Positions 32,769-41,047 of a stretch of 42,760 nt of DNA are shown in pieces (position 1 is the first letter of the stretch; each line of letters begins with the position of its first letter). A model generated the notes under the pieces. The model was not told the origin of the DNA, did no database searches, and saw only the letters and a list, made by a program, of their open reading frames with translations. Made by a program: the position numbers and the translations under genes. The DNA lies in contig JAJZVC010000024.1 in NCBI GenBank assembly GCA_021845865.1, positions 1 to 42,760 on the forward strand. The letters run 5' to 3'. The stretch comes from Pseudomonadota bacterium (GTDB lineage Bacteria; Pseudomonadota; Gammaproteobacteria; Burkholderiales; UBA9220).

Positions 32769-35700
32769 GTTCGACAACGCCACCGCCCTCGACCCCGCCC
32801 GCTCGGTGGTCATCGAGGCCTGCGCCGGCAGCGGCAAGACCTGGCTGCTGGTGTCCCGCATCGTGCGCCTCTTGCTGGCCGGCGTGCCGCCGGGGGAAAT
32901 CCTCGCCATCACCTTCACCCGCAAGGCGGCCCAGGAGATGGAAGCCCGGCTGCGGGAATGGCTGGAGCTCCTGGCCCTGGCCGACGACGACGGCGTGCGG
33001 AAATTCCTGCGGGAACGGGCGGTGCCCGAGGCCGAGCTGGACGCCGTCCTGCCCCGGGCCCGGAGCCTGTTCGAAGCCTTCCTCTCCGCCCGCCCCGGCC
33101 TCACCGTCAACACCTTCCACGGCTGGTTCCTGCAACTGCTCCAGCGGGCGCCCCTGGAAAGCGGCTACGCCGGCGCCCAGACCCTGCTCGACCAGACCTC
33201 CGCCCTGCTGGAGGAAGCCTGGCAAAGCTTCGCCGAGGACCTGCAGGACGACCCCTCCGGCGACGCCGCCCAGGCCCTCAACCGCCTGTTCGCCGGCATC
33301 GGCCTCGCCGCCACCCACGACCTGCTGGAAAACTTCGTCGCCCGGCGGGCCGAATGGTGGGCCTACGTGGGCGACCGGGCGGAGGCCGTGGCCTACGCCC
33401 TGGAACGGCTGCGTGAGGAATGGGGCGTGGACCCGGAGGCCGACGTCCTGGGCGAGCTGGCCAGCCTGCCCGGCCTGGAAGGCGAACTCCAGTCCTACCT
33501 CGGCCTGCTGGAAATGAACACCGACACCGATAAAAAGCTCGGGGCGCGGCTTGCTGCCGCTCTAGCTGAAGCCGACAAGCAGCGGTGGTTCGCCGAAATT
33601 TGCGGCGTGCTCTTTACCGACGGGGGTCAGGGCACGCCCCGTTCCCGCAAGGCCAGTCCCACCCAAGCCAAGCGTCTTCTGGGCGAGGCCAACGAGGAGC
33701 GCCTGCTGTCCCTCCACGCCTTCCTCTGCGAGCGCTTCGAAACCGCCCGCACGGCGCTGGCCGCCCAGGCCGCCTACGCCTTCAACCGAGACGCCCTGTT
33801 GTGCGGCGCCGCCCTGCTGGAGAAATTCCAGCAGCTCAAGGCGGACCAGCAGGGGCTGGATTTCGCCGACGTGGAATGGCGCGTCCACCAGCTCCTGGCC
33901 CGCTCCGACTATGCCGCGGCCATGCAGTACAAGCTGGACGCCCGCTACCGCCACATCCTGCTGGACGAATTCCAGGACACCAACCCCCTGCAATGGCAGG
34001 TGCTCAAGTCCTGGCTCGCCGCTTCCAGCGAAGCCGGCTCGCCCCCCACGGTGTTCCTGGTGGGGGACCCCAAGCAGTCCATCTACCGCTTCCGCCGCGC
34101 CGAAGCCCGGCTGTTCAAATTAGCCGGCGACTTCCTGGAAGCCGAATACGGCGCCGCCCGCCTGTCCCAGAACGCCTCCCGCCGCTGCGCCCCGGCGGTG
34201 ATCGCGCAGGTGAACAGGTTGTTCGCCATGGAGGCCGGCTACGACCTCTTCCACCCCCACGCATCCCTCCGGCCGGAGCTGAAAGGGGGCGTGGAAGTAC
34301 TTGAACTGGCCAAGGATGAAGGCGGAAGGATGAAGGATGAAGCAATGTGTCCTGCGGACCAAGCCATGGAAAAAACCCGCGAAGCGACCGCCCTTCATCC
34401 TTCATCCTTCATCCCTCATCCTTTACGCAACCCCCTCGCCACCCCGCGCGAGGATACCGAGGACCGCCGCTACGAAGCCGAAGCCGCCCAGGTGGCCGAC
34501 GGCATCCGCGCCATCGTCGGCCGCTGGGCGATAGCGGGCGAAAACGGCCCGCGCCTGGCCGACTACCGGGACGTGATGCTGCTGGTGCGCCGCCGCACCC
34601 GGCTGGAAGCCTACGAAAAGGCCCTCAAGGCCGCCCGCATCCCCTTCGTCAGCACCCGCCGCGGCGGCCTACTGGACACCCTGGAGTGCCGGGACCTCAC
34701 CGCCCTGCTGGAATTCCTCGCCGCCCCCTTCGCCGACCTCAAGCTGGCCCACGCCCTGCGCTCCCCGGTGTTCGGCTGCGCCGACGACGACCTCATCGCC
34801 CTCGCCCAACGGGACGAGCCCACCTGGTGGCGCCGCCTGCGGGCCCTTGTCCAGAACGGCGCGGCAAGCCCCGCCCTGGCCCGGGCACACGACCTGCTGG
34901 CCGACTGGATCAAGTTGGCGGACACCCTGCCGGTCCACGACCTGCTGGACCGCGTCTACTTCCGCAGCGACCTGCTGGAACGCTACCGCGCCGCCGTGCC
35001 CGAGGCCCTCCAGGGCGCGGTGGCGGCCAACCTCCACGCCTACCTGGAGCTGGCCCTGGCGGTGGACAGCGGCCGCTACCCCAGCCTGGCCAAGTTCCTG
35101 CGCCAGATCGCCGAACTGCGCCGGGCCGCCGACCAGGAGGCGCCGGACGAGGGCGCCATCGGCGACAGCGCCAACGCCGTGCGCATCCACACCGTCCACG
35201 AGTCCAAGGGCCTGGAATCCCCGGTGGTGTGGCTGCTGGACGCCAACGCCGCCCCCAACCCGGACCGGGGCTACCGGGTGCTGCTGGACTGGCCGCCGGA
35301 GGAACCCGCCCCGCGCCATTTCTCCCTCTACGGCAAAAGCGACGGCCTCGTGCCCCAGCAGAAAGCGCTGCTGGAAGAGGAAGCCGCCATCGCCGCCCGG
35401 GAGAACCTCAACCTGCTCTACGTCGCCATGACCCGCGCCCAGCAGGCCCTGCTGGTGAGCGGCTGCGAGGTCAGGAAAGGGGGCGGCAACAGCTGGCACG
35501 CCAAGCTCCAGGCCGCCGCGGGCGAAGAGGCCGTTCCCCTTTCAGCGGTTTTCGAAACCGCCGTTCCGTTAGCGGCGGCGGCCCCAGCGCCGGCCGCCGT
35601 TGCCGCCGACCCGCGCCTCACCCGGCCGCTCGCCGTGGGCCGGCGGGAACAGGCCGAACAGACGCCCCAGCAGCGCCTCGGCATCCGCCTCCACGCCCTG

Positions 35701-36114
35701 CTGGAATGGCTCGCGCCGCCGGCCCCCGTCGCCGGCAAGACCGCCCTGCAAGACCGGCTGGAGCTGGAGCACGGCGAGTTCGAACCCCTGTGGCAGGAGG
35801 CCCAGGCCATCTTGCAGGCATCCCACCTGCAAGCCTTCTTCGACCCAACCCAATATCGCCGCGCCTGGAACGAGCTCCCCTACCGCGACGCCGCCGGCGA
35901 AACCCGGCGCATCGACCGCCTGGTGGAACTGGATGACGCCTTCTGGGTACTGGATTACAAGACCACGGAGTCCGTCGCCGACCCGGCCCGCGCCGCCGCG
36001 CCGTACCGGGAGCAACTGGCCGAGTACCGCCGAGCGGTGGCCGCCGCCTTTCCCGGCAAGCCGGTGCGCTGCGCCCTGGTGTTCCGGGGCGGCCTGCTCC
36101 ACGAAATCGACTAA
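32761..36114 (+). CDS. addA: AddA-type UvrD-family helicase/nuclease
   Basis: 1117 aa. An SF1 helicase with Walker A EACAGSGKTWLL (Lys26), motif Ia ILAITFTRKAAQEM, motif II ILLDEFQDTNPLQWQ, motif III VFLVGDPKQSIYRFRRAE, motif V VRIHTVHESKGLE and motif VI LLYVAMTRAQQALLV. A C-terminal nuclease follows: GIRLHALLEWL, RIDRLVELDDAFWVLDYKTT. With AddB it forms a RecBCD-like enzyme that resects DNA ends for RecA loading. One palindromic heptad element interrupts it in frame near residues 518-555. It converges on the antiporter gene, sharing stop-codon bases. Confidence 0.93.
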   Translation: MSEFDNATALDPARSVVIEACAGSGKTWLLVSRIVRLLLAGVPPGEILAITFTRKAAQEMEARLREWLELLALADDDGVRKFLRERAVPEAELDAVLPRARSLFEAFLSARPGLTVNTFHGWFLQLLQRAPLESGYAGAQTLLDQTSALLEEAWQSFAEDLQDDPSGDAAQALNRLFAGIGLAATHDLLENFVARRAEWWAYVGDRAEAVAYALERLREEWGVDPEADVLGELASLPGLEGELQSYLGLLEMNTDTDKKLGARLAAALAEADKQRWFAEICGVLFTDGGQGTPRSRKASPTQAKRLLGEANEERLLSLHAFLCERFETARTALAAQAAYAFNRDALLCGAALLEKFQQLKADQQGLDFADVEWRVHQLLARSDYAAAMQYKLDARYRHILLDEFQDTNPLQWQVLKSWLAASSEAGSPPTVFLVGDPKQSIYRFRRAEARLFKLAGDFLEAEYGAARLSQNASRRCAPAVIAQVNRLFAMEAGYDLFHPHASLRPELKGGVEVLELAKDEGGRMKDEAMCPADQAMEKTREATALHPSSFIPHPLRNPLATPREDTEDRRYEAEAAQVADGIRAIVGRWAIAGENGPRLADYRDVMLLVRRRTRLEAYEKALKAARIPFVSTRRGGLLDTLECRDLTALLEFLAAPFADLKLAHALRSPVFGCADDDLIALAQRDEPTWWRRLRALVQNGAASPALARAHDLLADWIKLADTLPVHDLLDRVYFRSDLLERYRAAVPEALQGAVAANLHAYLELALAVDSGRYPSLAKFLRQIAELRRAADQEAPDEGAIGDSANAVRIHTVHESKGLESPVVWLLDANAAPNPDRGYRVLLDWPPEEPAPRHFSLYGKSDGLVPQQKALLEEEAAIAARENLNLLYVAMTRAQQALLVSGCEVRKGGGNSWHAKLQAAAGEEAVPLSAVFETAVPLAAAAPAPAAVAADPRLTRPLAVGRREQAEQTPQQRLGIRLHALLEWLAPPAPVAGKTALQDRLELEHGEFEPLWQEAQAILQASHLQAFFDPTQYRRAWNELPYRDAAGETRRIDRLVELDDAFWVLDYKTTESVADPARAAAPYREQLAEYRRAVAAAFPGKPVRCALVFRGGLLHEID
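34311..34423. repeat. Palindromic heptad element, copy 3 (inside addA)
   Basis: Its first 34 bases are identical to copy 1 and are read in the same codon phase (KDEGGRMKDEA). The right arm (34393-34423) is the same string as in copy 1 but read one base shifted (LHPSSFIPHP). The core is longer (about 50 bases) and shares the mini-hairpin GTCC-TGC-GGAC (34349-34359) with copy 1. Confidence 0.8.
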
Positions 36115-37358
36115 CCGGCCAGTTCCGGCCTGTCCCCCCACTTGCCGTAGTACCACTTGAGGGCGAAGGGAGGCAGGGCGGTGGTGAGGGCGATGACGAT
36201 CAGCAGGGCGGCATAGGTTTCCAACGCCAGCAGCCCCTGCTGGTAGCCCAACTGGGCGAAGATCAGCCCAACCTCGCCGCGGGGAATCATGCACAGGCCG
36301 ATGGCCGACTGGCGCAGGCGGCTCTCCCGGATGAAGAACCCCGCCAGCCACTTGCCCAGGATAGCCACCACCGTCATGGCGAACGCCATCCACCAGACGA
36401 AGGGCGAGCTGAAATCCACCACCTTGAGATCCAGGGACACCCCCACCATGACGAAGAAAATCGGGCTGAACAGGTGCACCAGGGGCCGGAACTGGCCCTC
36501 CAGGCGGTGGGTCAGCTCGGGGCTGGCGGAAAACACCCGGTTGAAAAGGGCGGACAAGGGGCTGCTCCCGCCGCCGAGGCGCAGCTTGAAGCCCTGCCCC
36601 AGGGCCACCCCGGCGGCGAAACCGCCCATGATCGCCGGGGCCCCCACCGCATGGGCCACGTAGCTGAATATCATGATCAGGCTCACCACCATGGTCACCA
36701 GGAGACCGGGGGATTCGCTCTTGCGGTCGAAGTGGTCGATGACCCAGGCCACCGCCTTGGCGGCCACCGGCGCCAGCAGCATGAAAATCAGGATGAACAG
36801 GCTGACCTGGCCGATGGAAGCCACGGTCACCTGGCCCAGCACCGCGAACTGGTACAGGAAGGCCAGGGCGATGACCCCCAGGATGTCGTCCAGCACGGCG
36901 GCGCCGATCACCACCTGGGCCTCGTCCGACGAGCGCCGCCCGAGATCGGACAGAACCCGCACGGTGATGCCGATGCTGGTGGCGGTCAGGGTGCCGCCGA
37001 CGAAAAGGCTGGCGAGCATCGGCAGGTCGAAGACATAGGCGCTGACGGCGTAGCCGGCGAGGAAAGGCAGGACGAAACCGACGCCGGCCACCACCACCGG
37101 CTTGCTGCCAGCCTTGGCGAGGCGGTAGATGTCGGTATCCATCCCCACCTCGAAGAGGAGCAGGATGATGCCGATCTCGGCCAGTATCTTCAAGGTCTCG
37201 CCGGGTTCGAGCCAGCCCAGGAGGGAAGGCCCGAAAATCAGCCCCGCCGCCAGCTCGCCGATCACCGCCGGCACCCCGAAGCGGCTGCCGAACTCGGCCA
37301 GGAAACGCGCCGACAGCAGAATGACCGCCAGCATCAGGAAAAAAGCATGCAGCTCCAT
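36111..37358 (-). CDS. CPA2-family cation:proton antiporter without RCK domain
   Basis: 415 aa, about 12 to 13 helices of the Na+/H+ exchanger (KefB/NapA-like) fold. RFGVPAVIGELAAGLIFGPS at about residues 27-46 and LLFEVGMDTDIYRLA at about 69-83 are typical. VIGAAVLDDILGVIALAF carries the transport-site acidic pair (two Asp). The chain stops after the membrane domain, so the nucleotide-gated RCK tail of the antiporter at 4391 is missing; regulation must differ. Ion (Na+ or K+) not inferable. It is divergent from the next gene across 171 bases. Confidence 0.9.
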   Translation of the reverse strand: MELHAFFLMLAVILLSARFLAEFGSRFGVPAVIGELAAGLIFGPSLLGWLEPGETLKILAEIGIILLLFEVGMDTDIYRLAKAGSKPVVVAGVGFVLPFLAGYAVSAYVFDLPMLASLFVGGTLTATSIGITVRVLSDLGRRSSDEAQVVIGAAVLDDILGVIALAFLYQFAVLGQVTVASIGQVSLFILIFMLLAPVAAKAVAWVIDHFDRKSESPGLLVTMVVSLIMIFSYVAHAVGAPAIMGGFAAGVALGQGFKLRLGGGSSPLSALFNRVFSASPELTHRLEGQFRPLVHLFSPIFFVMVGVSLDLKVVDFSSPFVWWMAFAMTVVAILGKWLAGFFIRESRLRQSAIGLCMIPRGEVGLIFAQLGYQQGLLALETYAALLIVIALTTALPPFALKWYYGKWGDRPELAG

Positions 37359-37529
37359 ATGGTTAACCCCGAATATCGTTAGTGTTTTCTTGCCGGCCCG
37401 CGGCGCCGGCTGACCTTATGGGAACGCGTTCCGGCAAAAAAGTGCCCGGCATTATTTTCCACCCCAAGGTTTACGCAGCGCCCTTCGCCGCCTAAACTAG
37501 CCCTAACCCGTTTCGGAAGAAAGCCCATC

Positions 37530-37826
37530 ATGGCCCGCTTTTCCCTGCTTTGCTGCCTCCTGGCCGCCGTGCTGCCCGCCTGGGCCGACAACGCGCCGAT
37601 CGAGGCCACCACCGCCAGCGGCGACAAGGTATTGCTCCAACCCAATGGGCGGTGGCGGTACGTGGACCCCCAAAAGGAGGCCGCCGCGAAACAAATCGCC
37701 GACCAGTACCCCGAAAACCATCTCCGTCCCGAGGCCGCCCAGGGAGGCTGGATGGGTTTGGGCCGGACCGTGATGCCCGGCGACAAGGACTACAACCGGG
37801 GTTCCCTCAGCGGCAAGGGCCGCTGA
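37530..37826 (+). CDS. Small exported protein (DUF3157-like)
   Basis: 98 aa with a signal peptide (LLCCLLAAVLPAWA, cleavage near residue 20). The mature start reads IEATTASGDKVLLQPNGRWR, a short beta pattern seen in DUF3157-type periplasmic proteins; the tail is Gly/Arg-rich (GSLSGKGR). Function unknown. The next gene follows after 18 bases, so the two are probably co-transcribed. Confidence 0.65.
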   Translation: MARFSLLCCLLAAVLPAWADNAPIEATTASGDKVLLQPNGRWRYVDPQKEAAAKQIADQYPENHLRPEAAQGGWMGLGRTVMPGDKDYNRGSLSGKGR

Positions 37827-37844
37827 CCCTCCCGGGAGACCGCC

Positions 37845-38282
37845 ATGGACCCTTTCCTGCAAGCCGCCATCGAAGAAGCCGAGCGAGGATTGAAGGAGGG
37901 CGGCATCCCCATCGGCTCGGTGCTGGTGCACAAGGGCAGGATCATCGGCCGCGGCCACAACCGGCGGATACAGAAAGGCAGCGCCATTCTCCACGGGGAG
38001 ATGGACGCCCTGGAAAACGCAGGCCGGCTTCCCGCCTCGGTGTACCGGGAATGCGTGCTCTACACCACCCTCTCCCCCTGCCCCATGTGCAGCGGCGCCA
38101 TCGCGCTCTATGGCGTTCCCAAGGTGGTGGTGGGGGAGAACCGCAACTTCATGGGCGAAGAGGCCTGGCTGAAAAGCCGAGGGGTGGAAGTGACGGTGGC
38201 GGATGACCCCACCTGCGCCAAACTGATGGCGGAATTCATCGCCGCCAACCCGACCCTGTGGAACGAAGACATCGGCGAATGA
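37845..38282 (+). CDS. Cytosine deaminase-like nucleoside/base deaminase (fungal FCY1 type)
   Basis: 145 aa zinc deaminase. HGEMDALENAGRLP (His50, Glu52) and TTLSPCPMCSGAIALYG (Cys79, Cys82) form the metal site and proton shuttle. Beyond the motif it resembles yeast cytosine deaminase along its whole length: KEGGIPIGSVLV, IIGRGHNRRIQKGSAILHGE, VVVGENRNFMGEE and the C-terminal WNEDIGE. It likely converts cytosine to uracil; unlike E. coli CodA it is not an amidohydrolase. Substrate is inferred by resemblance, and other pyrimidines or aminated heterocycles are possible. Confidence 0.87.
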   Translation: MDPFLQAAIEEAERGLKEGGIPIGSVLVHKGRIIGRGHNRRIQKGSAILHGEMDALENAGRLPASVYRECVLYTTLSPCPMCSGAIALYGVPKVVVGENRNFMGEEAWLKSRGVEVTVADDPTCAKLMAEFIAANPTLWNEDIGE

Positions 38283-38283
38283 C

Positions 38284-38604
38284 ATGGCCTCCCCCGTGAA
38301 ATCCCTCCTTCATCTGCTGTTCGACGTGATCCTGTTCGCCTTCATGCTCTTGGGGGTGGCCGGCATCGTGTTCAAATTCATCATGCCGGAAGGCCTGCTG
38401 TCCCAAGGATGGGACCTGATCTGGAACAAGAATCCCACTTATTCCCTGCTGCTCCTGCTGGGGGTAGTGGTGGTTTTCGTCTTCGGCAAGGGCTGGCTGG
38501 ATAATCTCAACCTCAAGGACAAGCCGGGGAACTTCATCGCCTACGCCTGGGCGCTACTGGGGGTTTATTTCGCGGCGAAACTAGCCCTGCACGGCACACT
38601 CTGA
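38284..38604 (+). CDS. Small membrane protein, unknown
   Basis: 106 aa with three hydrophobic segments: about residues 8-31 (LLFDVILFAFMLLGVAGIVF), 51-67 (SLLLLLGVVVVFVFGKG) and 86-102. The loop WLDNLNLKDKPGNFIAY is hydrophilic. No family recognised. It starts one base after the deaminase stop, so it is coupled to that gene; a permease role is unlikely at this size. Convergent with the next gene (4-base gap). Confidence 0.7.
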   Translation: MASPVKSLLHLLFDVILFAFMLLGVAGIVFKFIMPEGLLSQGWDLIWNKNPTYSLLLLLGVVVVFVFGKGWLDNLNLKDKPGNFIAYAWALLGVYFAAKLALHGTL

Positions 38605-38608
38605 GGCC

Positions 38609-39202
38609 TCAGCCCGCTTTCTTTTGGGCCTCAGCCTCCTGACCCTGCCGCACCGGGTTGCAGCAACTCAAGTCCTTCAGGTCCTCGACGCCGAACATGC
38701 GCAGCAAATCCGCCGGATTACGCAAGTTGTATTCCCGCAGCACGGCCTCGGGAATGGCTTCGTTGTGCTTGATGGCGCAGAGCAGCGCTTGAAGGTGGGC
38801 CGTGCTGTGGGCCAGTAAGCCCGAAGGGGAATAGTGCTGGGAGGATATCCCCTCGGGGAGGACGGTTCCGCCCCGCAGCCGCGCGGCGGAGAGGATGAGG
38901 GGAATGGCCAGCCCCTTTCCCCGGTGCTCCGGGCGTATCCATAGGTTCAGCCCCTCGTAGAAGCCGATCAGGTCATCCCCCAGGAACAGTCCGACGTTGC
39001 CCCCCTCCTCCGTCCAGCCCCCATGCTGGCGAATGACGTACCGGTCGAAGTGGCAGATGGGCTCGGACCATTCCACCTCCTTCAGCACCTCCAGCATGAA
39101 CGCCGCCTCGTCGTCATCCATGGCGTAGTCGTGGGAGGTTTCATTGAGGGCGAACTTGGTCCCGAGGAAATCGCTCAAAGGAAGAAGCAGTTGCTCGCTC
39201 AT
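38609..39202 (-). CDS. Putative GNAT-fold acyltransferase
   Basis: 197 aa. The middle (about residues 85-120) reads FYEGLNLWIRPEHRGKGLA then IPLILSAARL, which fits strand beta4 and the acetyl-CoA-binding motif A (R/Q-x-x-G-x-G/A) of GNAT enzymes. The N-terminal part is acidic and the C-terminal part (LREYNLRNPADLLRMFGVED) is unlike common GNATs, so the substrate is unknown. A fair ribosome site (AGGA about 8 bases upstream) supports the ATG at 39202. Assignment rests on one motif. Confidence 0.5.
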   Translation of the reverse strand: MSEQLLLPLSDFLGTKFALNETSHDYAMDDDEAAFMLEVLKEVEWSEPICHFDRYVIRQHGGWTEEGGNVGLFLGDDLIGFYEGLNLWIRPEHRGKGLAIPLILSAARLRGGTVLPEGISSQHYSPSGLLAHSTAHLQALLCAIKHNEAIPEAVLREYNLRNPADLLRMFGVEDLKDLSCCNPVRQGQEAEAQKKAG

Positions 39203-39519
39203 GTATCACCGTCCTGTTGCTTGTGCCTGGTTAAAGAATTTTCCTGTCCCCGTAGGGTAGGCGCATATTCCCCATCCGGCAAATGGTTATCGCGTTCTAT
39301 TGCGAAAACTCCCAGGGGGCTCTAGCGCCGCGCCATTGAGCTGCTTCTTCGCGGCACAGGCCCGGGAAGCGGTGGAATCGCCTATCGATATTCTCAACGA
39401 GCCCCATGTCCGAGGAAAATACCGCTCCCCAATCGATGGCCTCCAGAGACAGGAAAACTTGCCGGCCAGACAGCCGTCAATCATTGACCGAACCGCTCCC
39501 CCTTCCCGTTAGGCGCGCT
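39203..39519. other. 317-bp stretch without a recognisable gene
   Basis: It separates two minus-strand genes. Short frames exist on both strands (for example 39287-39484 minus and 39300-39512 plus), but none has a ribosome site plus family resemblance, and they overlap each other. Composition is less G+C-rich than the core genes. No strong terminator for the diguanylate cyclase gene (which ends at 39520) was found. It probably holds the promoter of the GNAT-like gene. Confidence 0.5.
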
Positions 39520-40848
39520 TCACTGGCCGGATTTCAATCCTGCGTGATGATTCAGCATCTCGGGCTCGAAGATGCGGTAGGCATTACGGCCGGCCTCTTT
39601 GGCGGCATACATGGCCGCGTCCGCATGCTTTAACAATTCCTGGGCTTCGCCGCCGTGTTCAGGAAAGTAGGCCAAGCCTATCGACGCGCCGATTTGAATG
39701 TCATGCCCCGCCAAGGCCATCGGACGAGCCAGGTCGGAAATCAGCGCCTCGGCAAGGGATATGCAGTTTTCGACCTGATGCCAGCTCTCCAGAAGGATGA
39801 CGAACTCATCGCCCCCCAGGCGCGCGACGGTATCGGATTCTCGCAACTGACCCTTGATCCGCTCGCCGACTTCTTGCAGCAGGAGGTCCCCGACTTCATG
39901 CCCCAGGGTATCGTTGACTTCCTTGAAGCGATCAAGATCGACAAAAGCCACAAGCAAACGGTTGCCGTCGCGCCGGGCGCGTTCCACGGCATGTTGCAGG
40001 CGATCCTGGAAAAGGGTCCGGTTGGGAAGCCCCGTCAAGCCATCGTGATAAGCCAGGTGTTTGATATGTTCGTCATGCTTGCGAAACTCCGTGACATCGT
40101 GAAACATTGCCACGTAATTAACGGGGTCCCCGCGCTCATCATCGATTCGATTGATGGACAGCCACTCCAAATAAGCCTCGCCGTTTTTGCGCCGGTTCCA
40201 TATCTCTCCCTGCCAACACTTATCCAGCCGCAGCGCCTCCCACATCGCGCTGTAAAACGCTGCATCATGCCGATTGGAACGTAACAGATTCGGTTTCCTG
40301 CCCACGGCCTCAACAGCCCCGTAGCCGGTAATATCCGTGAACGCGGGATTCACCGAGATTATCCTGCCGTCGCCATCCGTGACCATGATTCCCTCCACGG
40401 CATGCTGGACCACGCTTGCCGCAAGACGCAGATTTTTCTCCATCTCCACAAATCGCTTGTAGTAGGCGTGCATTGCCTCGATAGCGGAGCACACCACGAC
40501 AGCATCAATGAGAAACACCCCGTTGGAAATCACCATATGGTGGTTGAATTCGAACACAAACACCGTGTAGGGCGGCCAGAAAAAATACGTTGCCATCGCC
40601 ATGCCGATCATCGCCGCGAACAATCCCGGCCAGAGCCCACCGACAATGGCGGATAAAGCGACCGCAGGGAAAAAGGTGACGTACTGGATGCCGCCATTCA
40701 ACGGCGCGATGACTAACCGGGCGGCCAGCGCGAACGTCATGAGAACGGTCACGTAAAGATACTGGCGCAACGTGTTGCGGCGCTCCGGAAAAATATGGGA
40801 CAGGAGCCTAAAGAAAGCCGTTCTGGAATTGGAGGCATCAAGATACAT
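39520..40848 (-). CDS. Membrane diguanylate cyclase (DUF4118-like TM + PAS + GGDEF)
   Basis: 442 aa from ATG 40848; the frame extends 25 codons further to 40923 but those residues look non-coding. Residues about 27-125 hold KdpD-like membrane helices (VTFFPAVALSAIVGGLWPGL). PAS covers about 140-255 (AVEGIMVTDGDGRIISVNPA). The catalytic domain has DGLTGLPNRTLFQDRL and an intact RLGGDEF (345-349). An RxxD inhibitory site (RESD, 336-339) sits five residues before it, so product feedback is expected. It should make cyclic di-GMP from GTP. No EAL domain. Confidence 0.9.
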   Translation of the reverse strand: MYLDASNSRTAFFRLLSHIFPERRNTLRQYLYVTVLMTFALAARLVIAPLNGGIQYVTFFPAVALSAIVGGLWPGLFAAMIGMAMATYFFWPPYTVFVFEFNHHMVISNGVFLIDAVVVCSAIEAMHAYYKRFVEMEKNLRLAASVVQHAVEGIMVTDGDGRIISVNPAFTDITGYGAVEAVGRKPNLLRSNRHDAAFYSAMWEALRLDKCWQGEIWNRRKNGEAYLEWLSINRIDDERGDPVNYVAMFHDVTEFRKHDEHIKHLAYHDGLTGLPNRTLFQDRLQHAVERARRDGNRLLVAFVDLDRFKEVNDTLGHEVGDLLLQEVGERIKGQLRESDTVARLGGDEFVILLESWHQVENCISLAEALISDLARPMALAGHDIQIGASIGLAYFPEHGGEAQELLKHADAAMYAAKEAGRNAYRIFEPEMLNHHAGLKSGQ

Positions 40849-41047
40849 GGCACAGCTCTTTCGGTAGCAATAGCTTGGCCCCTCGAGGGGGGGCTGACGG
40901 GCATTCCCAGTCCTTTCAGTCAAGTCTATTTTGGCCGCTCATGTCATCCGGTTGATTGCGTATATTTGCCATGAAAAAGCTTCTGGAGAAAGCCCTTCCA
41001 GGGATAGCATCCATTAGGCGCCGCGGTTGGCGCTTTCGGCGTAGTGG

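Noticed and set aside
31799-34423. Heptad repeats as a CRISPR array or sequencing artefact
   Set aside because: The units are palindromic pairs without regular unique spacers, lie inside coding frames and preserve the frame; two copies share a specific non-repeat core.
39287-39512. Small open frames in the gap upstream of the GNAT-like gene
   Set aside because: Frames on both strands overlap each other, lack ribosome sites, and match no family I recognise.
41018-41033. Terminator after cheD
   Set aside because: A 5-bp GC stem with a 6-base loop but no T-run on the minus strand, so too weak to list as a terminator.
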